Positions 10,961-22,665 of a stretch of DNA of 64,000 nucleotides are shown here, in pieces. Under the pieces are notes generated by a model. The model saw only the letters and a list, made by a program, of their open reading frames with translations, did no database searches and was not told the origin of the DNA. Each line of letters opens with the position of its first letter. Position 1 is the first letter of the stretch. The DNA comes from Lasiodiplodia sp. COLG20 (Eukaryota > Ascomycota > Dothideomycetes > Botryosphaeriales > Botryosphaeriaceae), in assembly GCA_009801085.1 (NCBI GenBank), contig VNWV01000005.1:2790001-2854000 (forward strand), written 5' to 3'. Position numbers and translations under genes: made by a program.

Positions 10961-13294
10961 TCATTCATCCTCGCCGCTCTCCTCTTCGTCCTCGTCATCT
11001 CCCATGACCAGCGTTGGCACCTCCACATCGCCGTCGTCATCCTCGTCTTCGCCATACCCTGTCTCAACAGGCACCGCGGCCGGTAGCGTCGACGCAGGCG
11101 GTTCCTGCTGTCCCTGCTGCAGCACGTCTCTCGGCGGGCTCTCAACACGGGCGCGTTTCGGTGAACGAGGCTGTGGCTCTGTTTCCGTGCTGGGTCTCTT
11201 GCTGGCGGACTGGGGTTCCTCGGGGGTGATTTCTAGTTCAGCGTTGCGTGCTTCCTCCCCCTCTGCTTGCTTAGTCCGTACGGTGACGGGCTCTGGCTGC
11301 TCTGGCACAGCTGCGTTCAGCTCAGAGTCGAGCTGCATTTCGTCGGCCGGAATGGACGCCACTGCCGACTCCTCCGGGGCACTTTTCACGGCTTCCTCCT
11401 CCTCCTCTTCCTCTTCATCCTCGTCTTCTTCTTCGTTGGCGACATTGAGGCTGCCACTGGCGTTGGCCCTGATAGCTGGGACACGCGGCCGGAGCAGAGC
11501 CTCGACGGCGGGCGATTGCGGATGCAGTCGTGCCAAGAGCGGCAGGAGGCTCGGGTTGCCCCTGGGGTCGAGGCTGAGGACGCTGGCAAGGAGAGCCTCT
11601 TCGTGCTGGATAAGGACTGCGGTGCTGTCGATCCGTGCCCGCACAGAGTTGTCCATGGCGTGCGCCGAGACATGGGTCAGGAGGAGCGGCAGGAGCGCGT
11701 AGGCGCTCTCGCGCAGACCATCGGGAATGACTACTTGCGACGCTTTGTTTTTTACATTGTTCAAAAAGCTGTCGGCGTTCATTGAGGTCTGCGGTTGGTT
11801 CTTGGTGCCGTTGGCGCCAGTCGCTGAGCCGGTCTTCGGGGCTGCTGCTGCGTCGTTGTCCCGTGGGAGGAGATCCTCGCAGCATGCGTGCATGATGCTG
11901 TTGAGACTCTTTACTTGGGGAGCGGCAAGCGTCGAGCCGATGATTGGAAGGGACTTGGAGAGTACGGAATAAGAGGCGTTGCGAACGTTCGCAAGTGATC
12001 TTTCCTCTTGGAAGACGAATGCCAGACGTTCGAGGAAAAACTCCATGACAGGAGAAACGACGCTACCAAAGCGATCCACGATGACTTCAAACAGACCAAG
12101 AGCGGCTACGTGAATGTGTGGAAGTACCGTAAAGAGGTCATTACGCTCCTCTTTTCCAATTTGGTCATTGAACGTGATTCCGCGCTCCTGGTTTTTCCTT
12201 CCCTGGCCTGCCGGAGCAGTGATGGATAATACGCGCGTAAGCAGATCCATGATATGCGCGATGCGAAAACTGACGGGGTCAGACGGAGAAGTAGAGGAAG
12301 CGGTCAGCTTAGCCAGAAGCTCGAGCAAGCCAATCAGACGCGAACTGCCGGCATAGATGCCGATCCAAGCAGGGAAACCACACTGATCGGGCTCCGATTG
12401 CTGAACAACCTGCTCGAGTGTGCGATTCGTGGTACTCGGAGGCTGGATGCCTGCAACTGACTCCCAGTCTTCGATAACGGCACGAAAGACCTTGTCCGCA
12501 GCCTGATGAGTGGCGACGATGACGTTTTGGAGTGTCTTCTCCCACTCTTCCTTGGATCCGCTCTTTGCCGCACAATTTGGAAGCTGTGCGTACAGGTTCC
12601 TTGCCGCCGCTAGGCCATCAGCGCTAAGGTAGGCATGCTCATCGGTTGAGGACTGAGCAACGACAGTGGAAAGATATTGGTTGATCTTACCCAGGTGGGG
12701 ACGGAAAGTAGTAGGGTGGCGAGGGAGCAGATGGGCCAAGCTTTCAAGAATGGTCTCAACCAGCTGTGGGGTGGCTTGATCCGCACTCCTAGCTCGGGAG
12801 AGAATGTTCATGCAAGAAGTGATGAACGGGGTCAGGGAGGGTGTGGTAATCTCTCTCACGAGGGTTTGGTAATCACGCGTCAGCATGAAGATGCGGGTCA
12901 GAGTAATGATGGCCAGGACTTTGGTGGTTGGCGGGTCGGGCTTGGTCAAGATGCCCAGGAGGCCTCTGACCCACGGGCCGCACTTCTGCAGCATCTCCCA
13001 GCCGCCGAGCTCGATGGCCGACTTTGCGAGAATCACGGCAGACCACCTCCCTTCGGGCGAGCGGTCCTGGAGGAGAGTGGAAATCTGGGTCCTGAATTTG
13101 TGGACGAGCACGGCGGTCTCAGAGGCATCCTTCCCAGAGGCATTCTGCGGAGCTGAGAGCACGGGCTTGCAGGCCGGGAGTGTCGCCGTGACATGGGGGA
13201 TGAGTGCCGGGAGCTGCTTGGCGGGGACGGATGAGAGGCGGTATGTGACGGCCTTGAGGGTATTGGCCGCGTACACGTCCTGGCTGGGGGCCAT
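10961..13294 (-). CDS. rix1: Pre-rRNA processing protein Rix1 (PELP1-like)
   Basis: Intronless, 777 aa. The N-terminal half is an all-helical HEAT-like region with the recognisable RIX1 segment (RWSAVILAKSAIELGGW, then GPWVRGLLGIL and KVLAIITLTRIFML). The C-terminus is a highly acidic tail with long Glu/Asp runs, a basic SPKRARVESPPRD stretch and a final acidic block. Rix1 acts with Ipi1, Ipi3 and Rea1 in ITS2 processing and maturation of the pre-60S particle in the nucleus. Both the domain order and the acidic tail are family-like. It diverges from the YPP1-like gene across only 266 bp. Confidence 0.88.
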   Translation of the reverse strand: MAPSQDVYAANTLKAVTYRLSSVPAKQLPALIPHVTATLPACKPVLSAPQNASGKDASETAVLVHKFRTQISTLLQDRSPEGRWSAVILAKSAIELGGWEMLQKCGPWVRGLLGILTKPDPPTTKVLAIITLTRIFMLTRDYQTLVREITTPSLTPFITSCMNILSRARSADQATPQLVETILESLAHLLPRHPTTFRPHLGKINQYLSTVVAQSSTDEHAYLSADGLAAARNLYAQLPNCAAKSGSKEEWEKTLQNVIVATHQAADKVFRAVIEDWESVAGIQPPSTTNRTLEQVVQQSEPDQCGFPAWIGIYAGSSRLIGLLELLAKLTASSTSPSDPVSFRIAHIMDLLTRVLSITAPAGQGRKNQERGITFNDQIGKEERNDLFTVLPHIHVAALGLFEVIVDRFGSVVSPVMEFFLERLAFVFQEERSLANVRNASYSVLSKSLPIIGSTLAAPQVKSLNSIMHACCEDLLPRDNDAAAAPKTGSATGANGTKNQPQTSMNADSFLNNVKNKASQVVIPDGLRESAYALLPLLLTHVSAHAMDNSVRARIDSTAVLIQHEEALLASVLSLDPRGNPSLLPLLARLHPQSPAVEALLRPRVPAIRANASGSLNVANEEEDEDEEEEEEEEAVKSAPEESAVASIPADEMQLDSELNAAVPEQPEPVTVRTKQAEGEEARNAELEITPEEPQSASKRPSTETEPQPRSPKRARVESPPRDVLQQGQQEPPASTLPAAVPVETGYGEDEDDDGDVEVPTLVMGDDEDEEESGEDE

Positions 13295-13560
13295 TTTTGC
13301 AAGTTGCTCTGGTCTGCGGCGGAGAGCGGAGGACGGAGAATTGTGATGATGGCCGCTGGAAAATAAATTCGCGCACGGACCCTCGAGGGACCAGGGTGCG
13401 GTGCGGTCCTGCTCCTTGCCCGCGTGTCGGAGAGCTGCTCCAGCGACCTGTCCGCTCCCCCAGACGCGCTCCTGCTTGTACGCCCTTCTCTCCTATCCAA
13501 ATCCGTGGCGCTGGCCTACTAACCTCCTCTCTACCCCAGGCCAGGGCTTCAACTGCAAAA
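13295..13560. promoter_or_regulatory. Short divergent promoter, RIX1 / YPP1-like gene
   Basis: 266 bp separate the two start codons. GC-rich with a CT-rich run near 13,480-13,545. No specific site assigned. Confidence 0.5.
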
Positions 13561-13569
13561 ATGCCCGCT
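13561..13569 (+). other. 9-nt first coding exon of the YPP1-like gene
   Basis: ATGCCCGCT is followed directly by a gtacgt donor. The next in-frame coding block starts at 13668 after tgcgtag. No alternative ATG in frame lies near the start of exon 2, which supports the tiny exon. Confidence 0.7.
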
Positions 13570-16500
13570 GTACGTGCCGTCCGCCGTTGCAAACGAACCC
13601 TGTCCACGACGTCACCCCGGCCGTCGAGCTCAGACTTCCCCTCATGCTGATACAGCTTCATGCGTAGGAAAACGCGAAGGCTCTCAACTACATAGGCCAA
13701 CTAGACGAGGCCCGCTGCAATGGCCGCTGGGATGTTCTGCCTGAGCTCGCGCGCAAGATCGAGAAGCATGCCTCACACCGCACCTGTATGTCCTCCCTTT
13801 ACATGTCAGCTCCCTTGCTGACCTGCCCCACCAAGGCATATACACGACCTCCCGCGCCGAGGCTCAAGTAGCTGCACACATCAGACGACAACGCTCCGAG
13901 TCCGCTCCGCCCACGCCCACCACCCCGCCGCCTGATCTTTCCTCTCTTATCGACTCGTTGGCTGCTGCAAAGGACGGGGAGGGCACCCATAAGCAGGACG
14001 TTTTCGCTGCCGAGACGTGTTTGGCTTGGATACATTGGGTCTTGGATCAGCCCAATGAGAGCCTGGCTACCTTACCAAGCAATGTCCCCGAGACCATCGA
14101 CAATTTGCGCCATGGGGATGAGTCCTTCACCGGCTGGACCCAGGTCTGCATTGTCAAGGCTGCCTACCTGAAGGGTATGTTCACACTTCTCGGAAATTGC
14201 TGCGTACTACATCTTACATGCTACAGGGTCTGTCCAGGAGAAAAAGGGCGAGATCGATGAGGCTCGCAAGACCTATGAATCCGTCCTGCATTTCGTGGGC
14301 TCCGACGTCCTGAGCACTGCTTCCCTACAGTTCAAGATTTGGTCCGAGGCTCTCCTTGCCCGTTTGTGTATACTCTTGGACGTCAGTACGCCTAGCCATA
14401 GACCCGAGGATCTCTGCGCTTCTCTGCACGCTTTCCGGCTATGGGACCGCTTGATGGAGAATGGGAAGGCGCAGTTTTCTGGCGACCCCCTGACCGACCC
14501 GCCGGACATGAGACGTGCTGTTTGGAAGGCATATTACGATACTCTCTCAATCATCCTTCGCCGGGGCCTCCTATACAGTGGCTCGTCCGATCCCGACCAT
14601 GCCCTCCTCGGCGATGCTGCAGAGCATGCTTCCGAAGAACAGTACCTGTCGGCAAGATTACAGCAGCGTGCTGAACTGAAGCTGTCCGAGACCATGTACG
14701 AGTCATTATTGCTAAAGGAAATACGGTTCCCGAAGGCGATTGAATCGAACGAAGAAGTCGACAATTGGGCCGAGTCTGTCATGAGCAACTGGCGAATCAT
14801 GTGCGGACCGGCTTGGACGGACGAGGAGCTCGGAGAAGGAGGCAAAGCTGCTGTTGGCAAGGGTGTCCTTGATGTATGTGAAGTCATGATATTCGATTGT
14901 GCGCCAAAACTAACGGTTCTTCCTAGATCCTCTACCGGGCTGCAACGAAGTCATACCATTCAACACGCATACTGCGGCATCTTTTCATTGTTCACGCCTC
15001 TCTAGCAGAATTCGATCTTGCTTTCAAGGCCTTTGACTCCTACGTGGAGATCGTCAGCAGGGGTAAGGATCGTGCAGAAAAAAGTGGAGAAGAAGACCCT
15101 GGTTTGGATGACGATAATACCGTCCTGCGCACTGCGGCTGAGGCGGTGAGAATCCTCTGCCGTTTTGGCACGAGAAGACACGCCGAAAAGGCCAAGGAAG
15201 TCGGTGAGCAAATCGAGAAGTGGTTGAAGCAACAGACGCCAGCGTCGAGGCCGGGGACTGCCACGTCTGAGGGCCCGCATGGGAAGAGATCTACCGAGAG
15301 CCTTCTGTCTCCTCGTGTGCTTGCAGTCGCATACCGTGCAGTAGGTATCAGTCGTGCCCACTGGGCAAGGCTCACCTACGAAGCAACTGCAAGGTCAACT
15401 CTCCAGGCGCAAGCCGTTCAGGCGTTCCGGAAGGCATTGCATCCGGAGTATCAAGAAACGACTAACCTCGAGACCTTGTACGCGCTAGGATTGCTCCTTG
15501 CTGAGATGCGGGACATCAATGGAGCAATCAAGGTCGTCAAGCGTGCTCTTTCTTCTAACTCCCGCGGTGATGGCTTGAGGTCAGCCGACGGTGTTGCCAG
15601 CGATGCTGATGAAGACGTCAACTACGTCCATGAGCGGAAACTGATCCCTCTCTGGCACTTGCTAGCACTACTTCTCACCGCAAAGTCAGACTTCAACATG
15701 GCCGCGAAAACGTGTGACGCCGCCTTCGATCAGTTCGACGATCCAACTGTCCTCTTCGGCAACCAAGGTGAGGCCTTCCGCAGCGAACATCTGAACGAGA
15801 GCTCTGCCGATCTCGAGAAGTCACGGAGCAGTACGAGCAAGGGTCTTGTTGATCGCATGGAGTCGTTTGAGAAAGAGGGCATCCTTCAAGTTAAGGTGAC
15901 GCAATTGATGCTACTCGAAGTCGTCGAAGGGACAACGGCTGCAGTTGACGCTAGTATGGAACTCTTGGGCCTCTACAAAAGGCTCTACGGAGATCCGACC
16001 GGTGCTATTCAGCAGCCTGAGGCCGTAGACATCTCTGTGCAAAACACTCCAGGCAATCGCGCAAGTTTCTTCGGCAAGACCAAGACGCTCAGGAAGAACA
16101 CCATCACTCAAGAAGCAGCCCCTGCTGGGCGAAGAAGCACTTCATCTCGGCCGTCTACGAACGCCACTGAAGGCGCACCTACAATTCAGGTAACGGATGA
16201 ATCTGGCAAACCCAACAGTCATCATCACCATGGCTTATTCCATCACAAGCATCACGAAAAGTCTAGCACCGGAAGCATTAAGCTGCGAAAGAGAAGTGCG
16301 AGCAACGTCAAATCGCCAGACTCGGCCGGCAAGGACTCGGAGAAGTCGGACGGCGTCGCGAATGGAACAGCGCGTCGCGGAAGCGCACCGTCGAGCTCTG
16401 GCGCAGAGCAGCCCCTTCGACCAATCCAACACAACATGTCGCCCAGCAAGCAGCCGCCTCCGCCAGGCCACGCCGACCAACCGCCGCAACAAGACACTCG

Positions 16501-17301
16501 CCTTCCCGCGCCATTCCCACAGGCCAGCTTCGCAGCAATAGAGCCGCGCTTCCCAGTGCTGCAGGAGCGGAGACACACGACATCGCTTCTGATTGACGTG
16601 TGGCTTTTCATTGCCGGACTCTACGCGCGCGCTGCGCTGTTTGAAGATGCAAAGGGTGCGGTTGACGAAGCATTCAAGCTTGCCGACAACCTCGAGTCGG
16701 AAATGGCGCAAGAGCAATCGAGTGCCAAGGCATTTTTTGAAAGAGGATGGGGTGGCGGAAAGAGCATCGAGGAGCTGTGGGGGGACATCTGGGCTGCTGT
16801 AAGTGTCCAACACAAATTGAGCAACTGTGGTTGACTAACAAGCACCAGCGCGGCGAGATTGCGGCGGCCGAAGCGGAGCCGCATGAGGCTCTGGGACACT
16901 TTGAGAAGGGTCTTTCACACAACCCTGATCACCCGGCAGCTGTGGTGGGCCTGTCAAATATTTTGCTTGACATTTACAGCAAAGTCATCCCGCCCGAGTC
17001 GGCGCAACGTGCATCGGAGAGAGAAGGCCCCAGCACCAACGGTGTGAAGAGCATTGCGCCGCACCCTGAAGAGCTCAACCGACTTGCAGCACGAGACCGG
17101 GCATACAGCTTGTTGTCGTCGCTGACCAAGCTTGGGACGGGATGGGACTATTCCGAGGCGTGGTTCGCCCTGGCAAGAGCGTACGAGGAGGGCGGGCAGA
17201 TCCAGAAGGCGAAGGACGTGCTCTGGTGGTGTGTGGAACTGGAAGACAGCAAGGCGCTCAGGAAATGGAGTTGCGTGGGAGTAGGTGGGTTTGTGCTTTA
17301 G
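13561..17301 (+). CDS. YPP1/TTC7-like tetratricopeptide protein (Rhf1-type filamentation protein)
   Basis: Exons 13561..13569, 13668..13785, 13836..14174, 14227..14873, 14927..16798 and 16849..17301, 1145 aa. Exon 1 is only 9 nt (Met-Pro-Ala). Exon 2 starts ENAKALNYIGQLDEARCNG, a conserved N-terminus of this family. Helical TPR-like repeats follow, including LETLYALGLLLAEMRDINGA and, at the C-terminus, AEAEPHEALGHFEKGLSHNP and AWFALARAYEEGGQIQKAKD. A low-complexity insert rich in Ser, Pro and His (about residues 780-930) interrupts the repeats. In yeast Ypp1 links the Stt4 phosphatidylinositol 4-kinase to the plasma membrane, and human TTC7 does the same. That role is inferred here from family resemblance. 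All five junctions keep frame. Confidence 0.8.
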
Positions 17302-17809
17302 AGCTTTCGCCTGCAGTCAAGATACCCGTTGTAAGTATCAGTACGAGCGCGTGGAACCTGTAATATGTCATTAGCGAGCAGCACTTCAACAGTAATAATT
17401 AGCAGCGAAAAGGCCGAAAAGCGCGCAGTCGACAGGGGTGGCGGTGTGCGCTAACGTCATTGTCCTTTCACCTTCGTTGAGCCGTAGCGCCGTCGCCCTC
17501 ACCTTCCACGCACACTCCCCGCGCCTTCCACCATGGTTCCCCACGCCCCACGGACCGCCCCGCCAACCCCTAACTTGCAGCTTGCGACTTCCCGGAGAAC
17601 CGCCTGCGACTTTTGCCCGTGCCTTGAGAACTCACACTTTCGCTGAAAATGACCCCAAGCACGCATCACGCGCCACGGTGTGCTGGTCATCCACGTGCTG
17701 CCCGTGCTGCCCACACCTCTTTTCACTCTCTTCAGGCAGCCTTTGCCTTCAGATCTTTCTTTCAAACGACTCAAACACGAAACAGTTCAGTCTTACTCGC
17801 CTCTACACA
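17302..17809. promoter_or_regulatory. Upstream region of the zinc-cluster-like gene
   Basis: 508 bp between tandem genes. The frame of the downstream gene stays open back to about 17,438, but no in-frame ATG is used there and the stretch is CT-rich leader-like sequence, so I treat it as promoter and 5' UTR. Confidence 0.5.
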
Positions 17810-19249
17810 ATGAGCCCTTTCTTTGTTGTCGAGCCAAACAATAGCCAAGACCACCGACGCTCCGGATCCAGCTATGCTATCAAAGACGCAAGCATGGCTC
17901 TCCAAAGCGACCTTAAGAAGCACGCAAAGCAGCAACCAGCCGACGTAGCAAAGCAAAAGCCTTACTCTCTTTCAATGCCGCCCGCAACGCCACCTCGAGC
18001 CGACTCGCCGACTCAAAAGCACCAGTTCGCATCGCCAAGTGGATCAGCGACGACTCTCGACACCTCGCCGGCGTCGACCAGCAGTGGTCCCTCGCTGGCC
18101 TCGACAGGCCCGAGCAGCGCTGCGACTTCGCCTGTCACTCAGTGCTCAGCGTTCAACCCGGACAGTCGTCAATCCAGCGGTCGAAAGTGCTCCTTCAGTA
18201 CCTTCCAGATCGTCTCAACGCCATCAGTCAAGTTCACGTCGAAGATTTCAAACCAGTCACTAGACTACTCTTCTCCAAGCACAAGTGCTTCCAGCAGCGC
18301 CGCTTCCTCTCCATCAATCAGGCCTGGAATCCGTCGTGGATCGCCGGACAGCAATTTTCACCTGAACTCTACCACGCTCGGGTCCCTGCTTCCGACGCGT
18401 AACACCTACATCAGTCCATCGCCAGCTTCCTTCTTAAAGCCGCCTCCCTTGGACCCAGACGTGCTCACCACCTTCGGCCCTTACAAGTCCCCGCATACAC
18501 TCTCCGAACTCCACTCCCTAGCATGGTCCAACCAGCCCTTTCCTATCGAATCCTGCCTCCAATGTAGACACAAAAATCTCCCATGTCCACTTACCCTCAC
18601 CTCGCCGGCCAACGCACATCTCGGACCGCTGCTGCTCAACGGCAACAACAACATCGTCAAACCCACCGCGGCACCGCGCCCGCTTGCCGCCAACCCCCGC
18701 TTCCCGGCCTGCCTCCGCTGCATCCGCGCCGGCGAAGCCGACTGCTGCATCGTACAGCGCCGCGCCACGCTAGCCGAGAAGGAAAAGATCCGGCCGCAGA
18801 TCAAGACGTTCGCCGAAGCCGCCATGCTCGACACGGCCGTCGTCGTGTTACCCACCGACCGCGACGTCGCCGATCCAGCACTCTTTGCGGCTAAGATGCG
18901 GCGCAGGGACGAGCTGCTGCACCAGGCCGAGCTGCGCGAGAGCAGGACTGCCTTTGCCCCGCGCAAAGTGACGACTATGCGCGACGTCATCAGCAGCGAC
19001 GAGGAGAAGATCGAGCTCAGGCAGGAGAGGATCAGGAGCGAGCAGGAGAGAGACCGCATACTGTTGGGCGGGACGGGTAGGGAGGAGGTGCTGTCCCCAA
19101 CAGAGAATTGGGGCGAGAAGTGGGTTGGACGGAGGGAATGGAACAGGCAAGACTTTACGGCGGACGCGAAGGGGATCCCGGATGATACGCTGAAGTTGGT
19201 GAAGACCGAGATCGCTATTCGTCGTCGTGCTGGTTTGGGCGAGGTTTGA
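17810..19249 (+). CDS. Unknown fungal protein with an atypical zinc-cluster-like cysteine pattern
   Basis: Intronless, 479 aa from the ATG at 17810 (context ACACAATGAG). The first half is a Ser/Thr/Pro-rich, probably disordered region. At about residues 249-313 there is C-x2-C-x6-C, a spacer of 41 residues, then C-x2-C-x7-C. This resembles a Zn(II)2Cys6 cluster, but the usual spacer between the halves is far shorter. A charged helical C-terminal part follows, with SSDEEKIELRQERIRSEQE. I recognise similar C-x2-C..C-x2-C patterns in uncharacterised ascomycete proteins but cannot name a function. DNA binding is possible, and a structural zinc site is equally possible. Basic residues are few between the first cysteines. 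Confidence 0.75.
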   Translation: MSPFFVVEPNNSQDHRRSGSSYAIKDASMALQSDLKKHAKQQPADVAKQKPYSLSMPPATPPRADSPTQKHQFASPSGSATTLDTSPASTSSGPSLASTGPSSAATSPVTQCSAFNPDSRQSSGRKCSFSTFQIVSTPSVKFTSKISNQSLDYSSPSTSASSSAASSPSIRPGIRRGSPDSNFHLNSTTLGSLLPTRNTYISPSPASFLKPPPLDPDVLTTFGPYKSPHTLSELHSLAWSNQPFPIESCLQCRHKNLPCPLTLTSPANAHLGPLLLNGNNNIVKPTAAPRPLAANPRFPACLRCIRAGEADCCIVQRRATLAEKEKIRPQIKTFAEAAMLDTAVVVLPTDRDVADPALFAAKMRRRDELLHQAELRESRTAFAPRKVTTMRDVISSDEEKIELRQERIRSEQERDRILLGGTGREEVLSPTENWGEKWVGRREWNRQDFTADAKGIPDDTLKLVKTEIAIRRRAGLGEV

Positions 19250-20881
19250 AGGGAGATGATGTGATGGGGGTGAATACCTCGGCAAGACTGGAAGACATGG
19301 CTTTTTGAGCGTGGAGTTATGGATCATGCGGGCAAGATGGTATTTGGTTTTAGCGATGGCGTTGCCGGATTGGGCCAACTCATATGGCTCTGGCTTATCA
19401 TCTTGCGTCGCGAGACTAAGACTTGGCGCCAAACGGCTCTAGATGGAGGATATGGCAGATAATTCAGGCGCTCGAGAAGGTCACTGGCGACAGATAGATA
19501 TTGGCAATTTTGTACATAGAAGTCATGTTTTCATGATGGGCGGAGTCGAAGAGAAAGCATGTCTATATGCTGAGCATGTAGCTAAACGCAAACTCGTGCT
19601 CAACACTGAGCAGTCAAAGCAAATTTTCTGATGAAGATGCATTTCCAAATATCATTCATGCGTGAGGAGCTGAAGCAGATTTCCGGACGTATCTGTCTGC
19701 TTTGAAACTGTCCAAATGTGTTAAAACCTAGAGTTCGACTATATATGTAAGTAAGATTAGATGCCCTGGTCGAAGAAGACTCATGGAGATACTCTCGTTA
19801 GTTTTTTTTTTTCTTTTTTTCTTTTGTCGTCAAAGTCCCACTGTCTGTACTGGAGAGTGGGCGGAAAGTATGCAGTGCCGTCACGCGTGACAGAAGGAGG
19901 TTAAGAGGAACAACGAGGCGGTAGGGGTAGTGATGGCGAAGGAGGAAGAGGTAGGTGGGGTGGGAAGCTCGGAGTAGGAAAGTGGTAGTGGTGGTGGTGA
20001 TTGGTCAGTAATAGTAGCCTTCTCCGACGCACTCCGGAACAGTAAAGACATTTTTTAACCAAACAAATTGCTGAGTGGCAGAGAATCTTCTCTTCTACTA
20101 TCAAGTCCCCATGACCTATGGTTGGGAAAGGCAGGGCGCCGGTGGCTTAAATTGAAAGACTTTGCACTGACATGTTAATCAACCTCGGACACATGTGAAT
20201 CATCCTTCGAGACACTCTAGACGAGGTACGTGCGCTCTCTCGTGAGCACACGACAGAAAAGCAGCTCACCGCCCCATACGAGATGCTTGGAAGGATCAAG
20301 CCGTTTGAACCGCTAACGACTAGCCCGAAGCTTACCGTAAATGGAAGGCACACACCTCCTGGTCTAGAAACTGTGATTCTATGAACGGAAGCATATTGAG
20401 ACATAAGCAATGGAGTTTATAAACTGTGACATTGATACTTGAACGGGAAAACAGCATAACTAGCGTTCAAAGGGTCTTCTCGGTCGAAAATGGGCCGTAT
20501 TCGGACCAATTCCACTGCGACTGAGGTATCTCGATGTTCTGCTGCAGACAACCTTGACATCAACCAACAAGGGAAAAGAAATTCCACATAAGACACCAAA
20601 TTAGACCCACGCCAGACTATCATAATTCTATCGCGCCGAAGGCTTGTACATCATGCATAACTCAATTGAAGGTACTGAATAATAATTTTGGACACCACAG
20701 GCTTGAGTTACTCAAAGGGATTCCAAAACAGGTAATAACAATGACTTTGAAGCCAAGAGCACCGCGCGGTCTACCTGAATTCGAAGCTGAGGAGCCGCTG
20801 AGAAGAAAATGAATTGGCGTGGCTCGTGTCCCATTTGGCTCATTCGAAGGGAAAAGGCGGCGTAGCTGCGGAAAGGCCCAT
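19250..20881. other. Convergent intergenic region
   Basis: 1.6 kb between two converging genes. It holds a T-rich tract at 19802-19825 and a GT/GGT-rich simple stretch at about 19,960-20,000. Only short open frames without family resemblance. A half-arm resembling the palindromic repeat at about 19,667-19,690 is too weak to call. Confidence 0.5.
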
Positions 20882-22163
20882 CTACGCCTTCAGACCATCC
20901 TTCATGCTCTGGCTGCTGGCGCTCATGGGGATGTTCTGGGTTGGCAGGGCTTCGCTCTTGCTCGCGTTTTGCCTGACCTTGGCGACGGCGTAGACAATGC
21001 CACTGACGAAACCGATCATGATGGCGCTGACGGATCCGAAGGTGACCGGGGCGTCGAAGAAAACCAGACCGCTGATGGCAATGGGGAGCTTGTTGAGGGC
21101 GCCGACCATGGAGTAAGTGGTGGAAGAGGTGACACGAACGCACCAGGCCGAGGTGTACGAGATGAAGATGGTCGAAAGGCCGGAGAAGATCATGGAGAGA
21201 ATGATGGAGGTGCGGTACTCGGTGGGGAAATTCCTCTCCAGGTTGGCGCTGGACCAGTCCTCGACGAAGAGCGAGGCGACGAGGAGAATGGGAATGGAGA
21301 GCAGGTTGTTATAGAACATGGCTGCATGCACGTTAGCACAATTGCGCGACTAGCTCGGGGCGCGAACTTACTGTCGAAGTCCTTGAAGTTGGTAAGCTTG
21401 ATGCGCTTGCGCATGCCCAGGACGTAGGTCGCACTGCAGAAGCAGTTCAAGAGCATCCACATATAGCCAGCGTTCAAGGTGGAGATCTTGTCCGAAGCCT
21501 CGGTGCTTTCACCGCCACCGTAGTTGGCCAGCGCGTGCTGGATATCGGCCCAGGCGGCGACGACGGAGCTCAGGACCATGAGGCCGAAGGACAGCAGGGC
21601 CATGGGGGTGACGGAGCCGCCAAACCACAGCACCTCGCCGTATGCGATCAGGATGATTGTCAAGTTCTTGAAGATGGTGTAGACGGGGATGGAGAGGAAC
21701 TTCAGGGCCTTGGTGCTCGTGTAGATCATGCCGATGAGGAGGATAGTGATAGGAAGCCCTGGGCAGGGTTAGCAGCGGGCATTGGCGTCTTGTTGGGCGC
21801 AGCGTACATTTCTTGGCCTCTTCGGTCTTGAAGTCGCGGTAGGAGATGACCTTGGTGGTCTTGAGCGACTGGATGGCGAAAATGCACACGAGCGACTGGG
21901 CTGGGTCAGCAATGGCCTGTGGGAGGGCGCATGGCACGTACCTGGACGCAGAGCAGGAAAAAGTTGAGGTTGAAGCCGGAGCCTGACAAGACATATTTGT
22001 TCGTAACGGTCATCAAAATGGAGCTGCCGCAGTAGGCCAGCACGGGCAGTATGGGGTTGCCGGAGAGGCCGGAGGACGGCATGGTGGGCGGTGGGGAGCG
22101 GACGGGTTTGGGAGAGTCGTGGTCGAGGTCGAGGTTGAGGGCGCGTTTCTTCTCGTCGGCCAT
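20882..22163 (-). CDS. vrg4: GDP-mannose transporter (Vrg4 type)
   Basis: Exons 21942..22163, 21808..21895, 21372..21758 and 20882..21321 on the minus strand, 378 aa. About ten hydrophobic segments as expected for a nucleotide-sugar transporter of the Golgi. Diagnostic stretches are [18 protein letters not shown] and [11 protein letters not shown] near the N-terminus, [20 protein letters not shown], and [16 protein letters not shown] (the GALNK nucleotide-sugar motif) in the fourth exon. The protein imports GDP-mannose into the Golgi lumen for mannan and glycoprotein synthesis. Introns are 46, 49 and 50 bp, and all split codons rebuild conserved residues, for example T|GG giving KKWLPITI. It diverges from the plp1 gene. 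Confidence 0.95.
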
Positions 22164-22665
22164 AGAAGGCGCTCGGGGCTAGAGGGAGATCGCGGCGGAC
22201 TGGGGTCGGTGCGGGCGGAAGAGGCTGTAAGGGGTTGGAGTCCTGAGATTCCGCCGGCGCAGGATCGCGAAGGGAGCGTGCGCAAAAGAACGGATGCGCG
22301 ACAGGCCAGACGGCGCGTGAGAGATAGCAAACACTCTCTGCGGCGTGAGTGAGGGTGTTAAATTCACGAACGGGCTACGTAGACTGCACAAACTTAATGT
22401 GGCGCAGGCTTACTCCAGACACGCCCGCGGTTGCCCTCGCAGAACGCACCAGCCCTGGTGCCGCGCGGCCCCCATGATCCTCTTGCGAGCCGCTGTCACG
22501 AAGTGCAACCCCATCTCGCATAAATCTCCGTGTCCAGCTGCGCTGCGCTGGGGGGACGCGTTGAGGAGCGGCCGGATTGGTGTGGCGGCCACTAGCGCCC
22601 GCGATTGACAGGAGAACGCCGAACGCGTCTCCCAAACCATGTCGTGAACACCCCGCCCCAGCAAA
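22164..22665. promoter_or_regulatory. Divergent promoter region, GDP-mannose transporter / plp1
   Basis: 502 bp between two diverging starts, GC-rich in the middle. No specific site assigned. Confidence 0.5.

Noticed and set aside
17438..17809. In-frame 5' extension of the zinc-cluster-like gene
   Set aside because: The extended frame has no ATG start (it begins at GTG) and reads as Pro/Ser/Thr-rich leader sequence; the ATG at 17810 has good context.
19667..19690. Possible half-copy of the palindromic repeat (gctgaagc..tccggacg)
   Set aside because: Only one arm is present and mismatches are many; chance similarity is likely.
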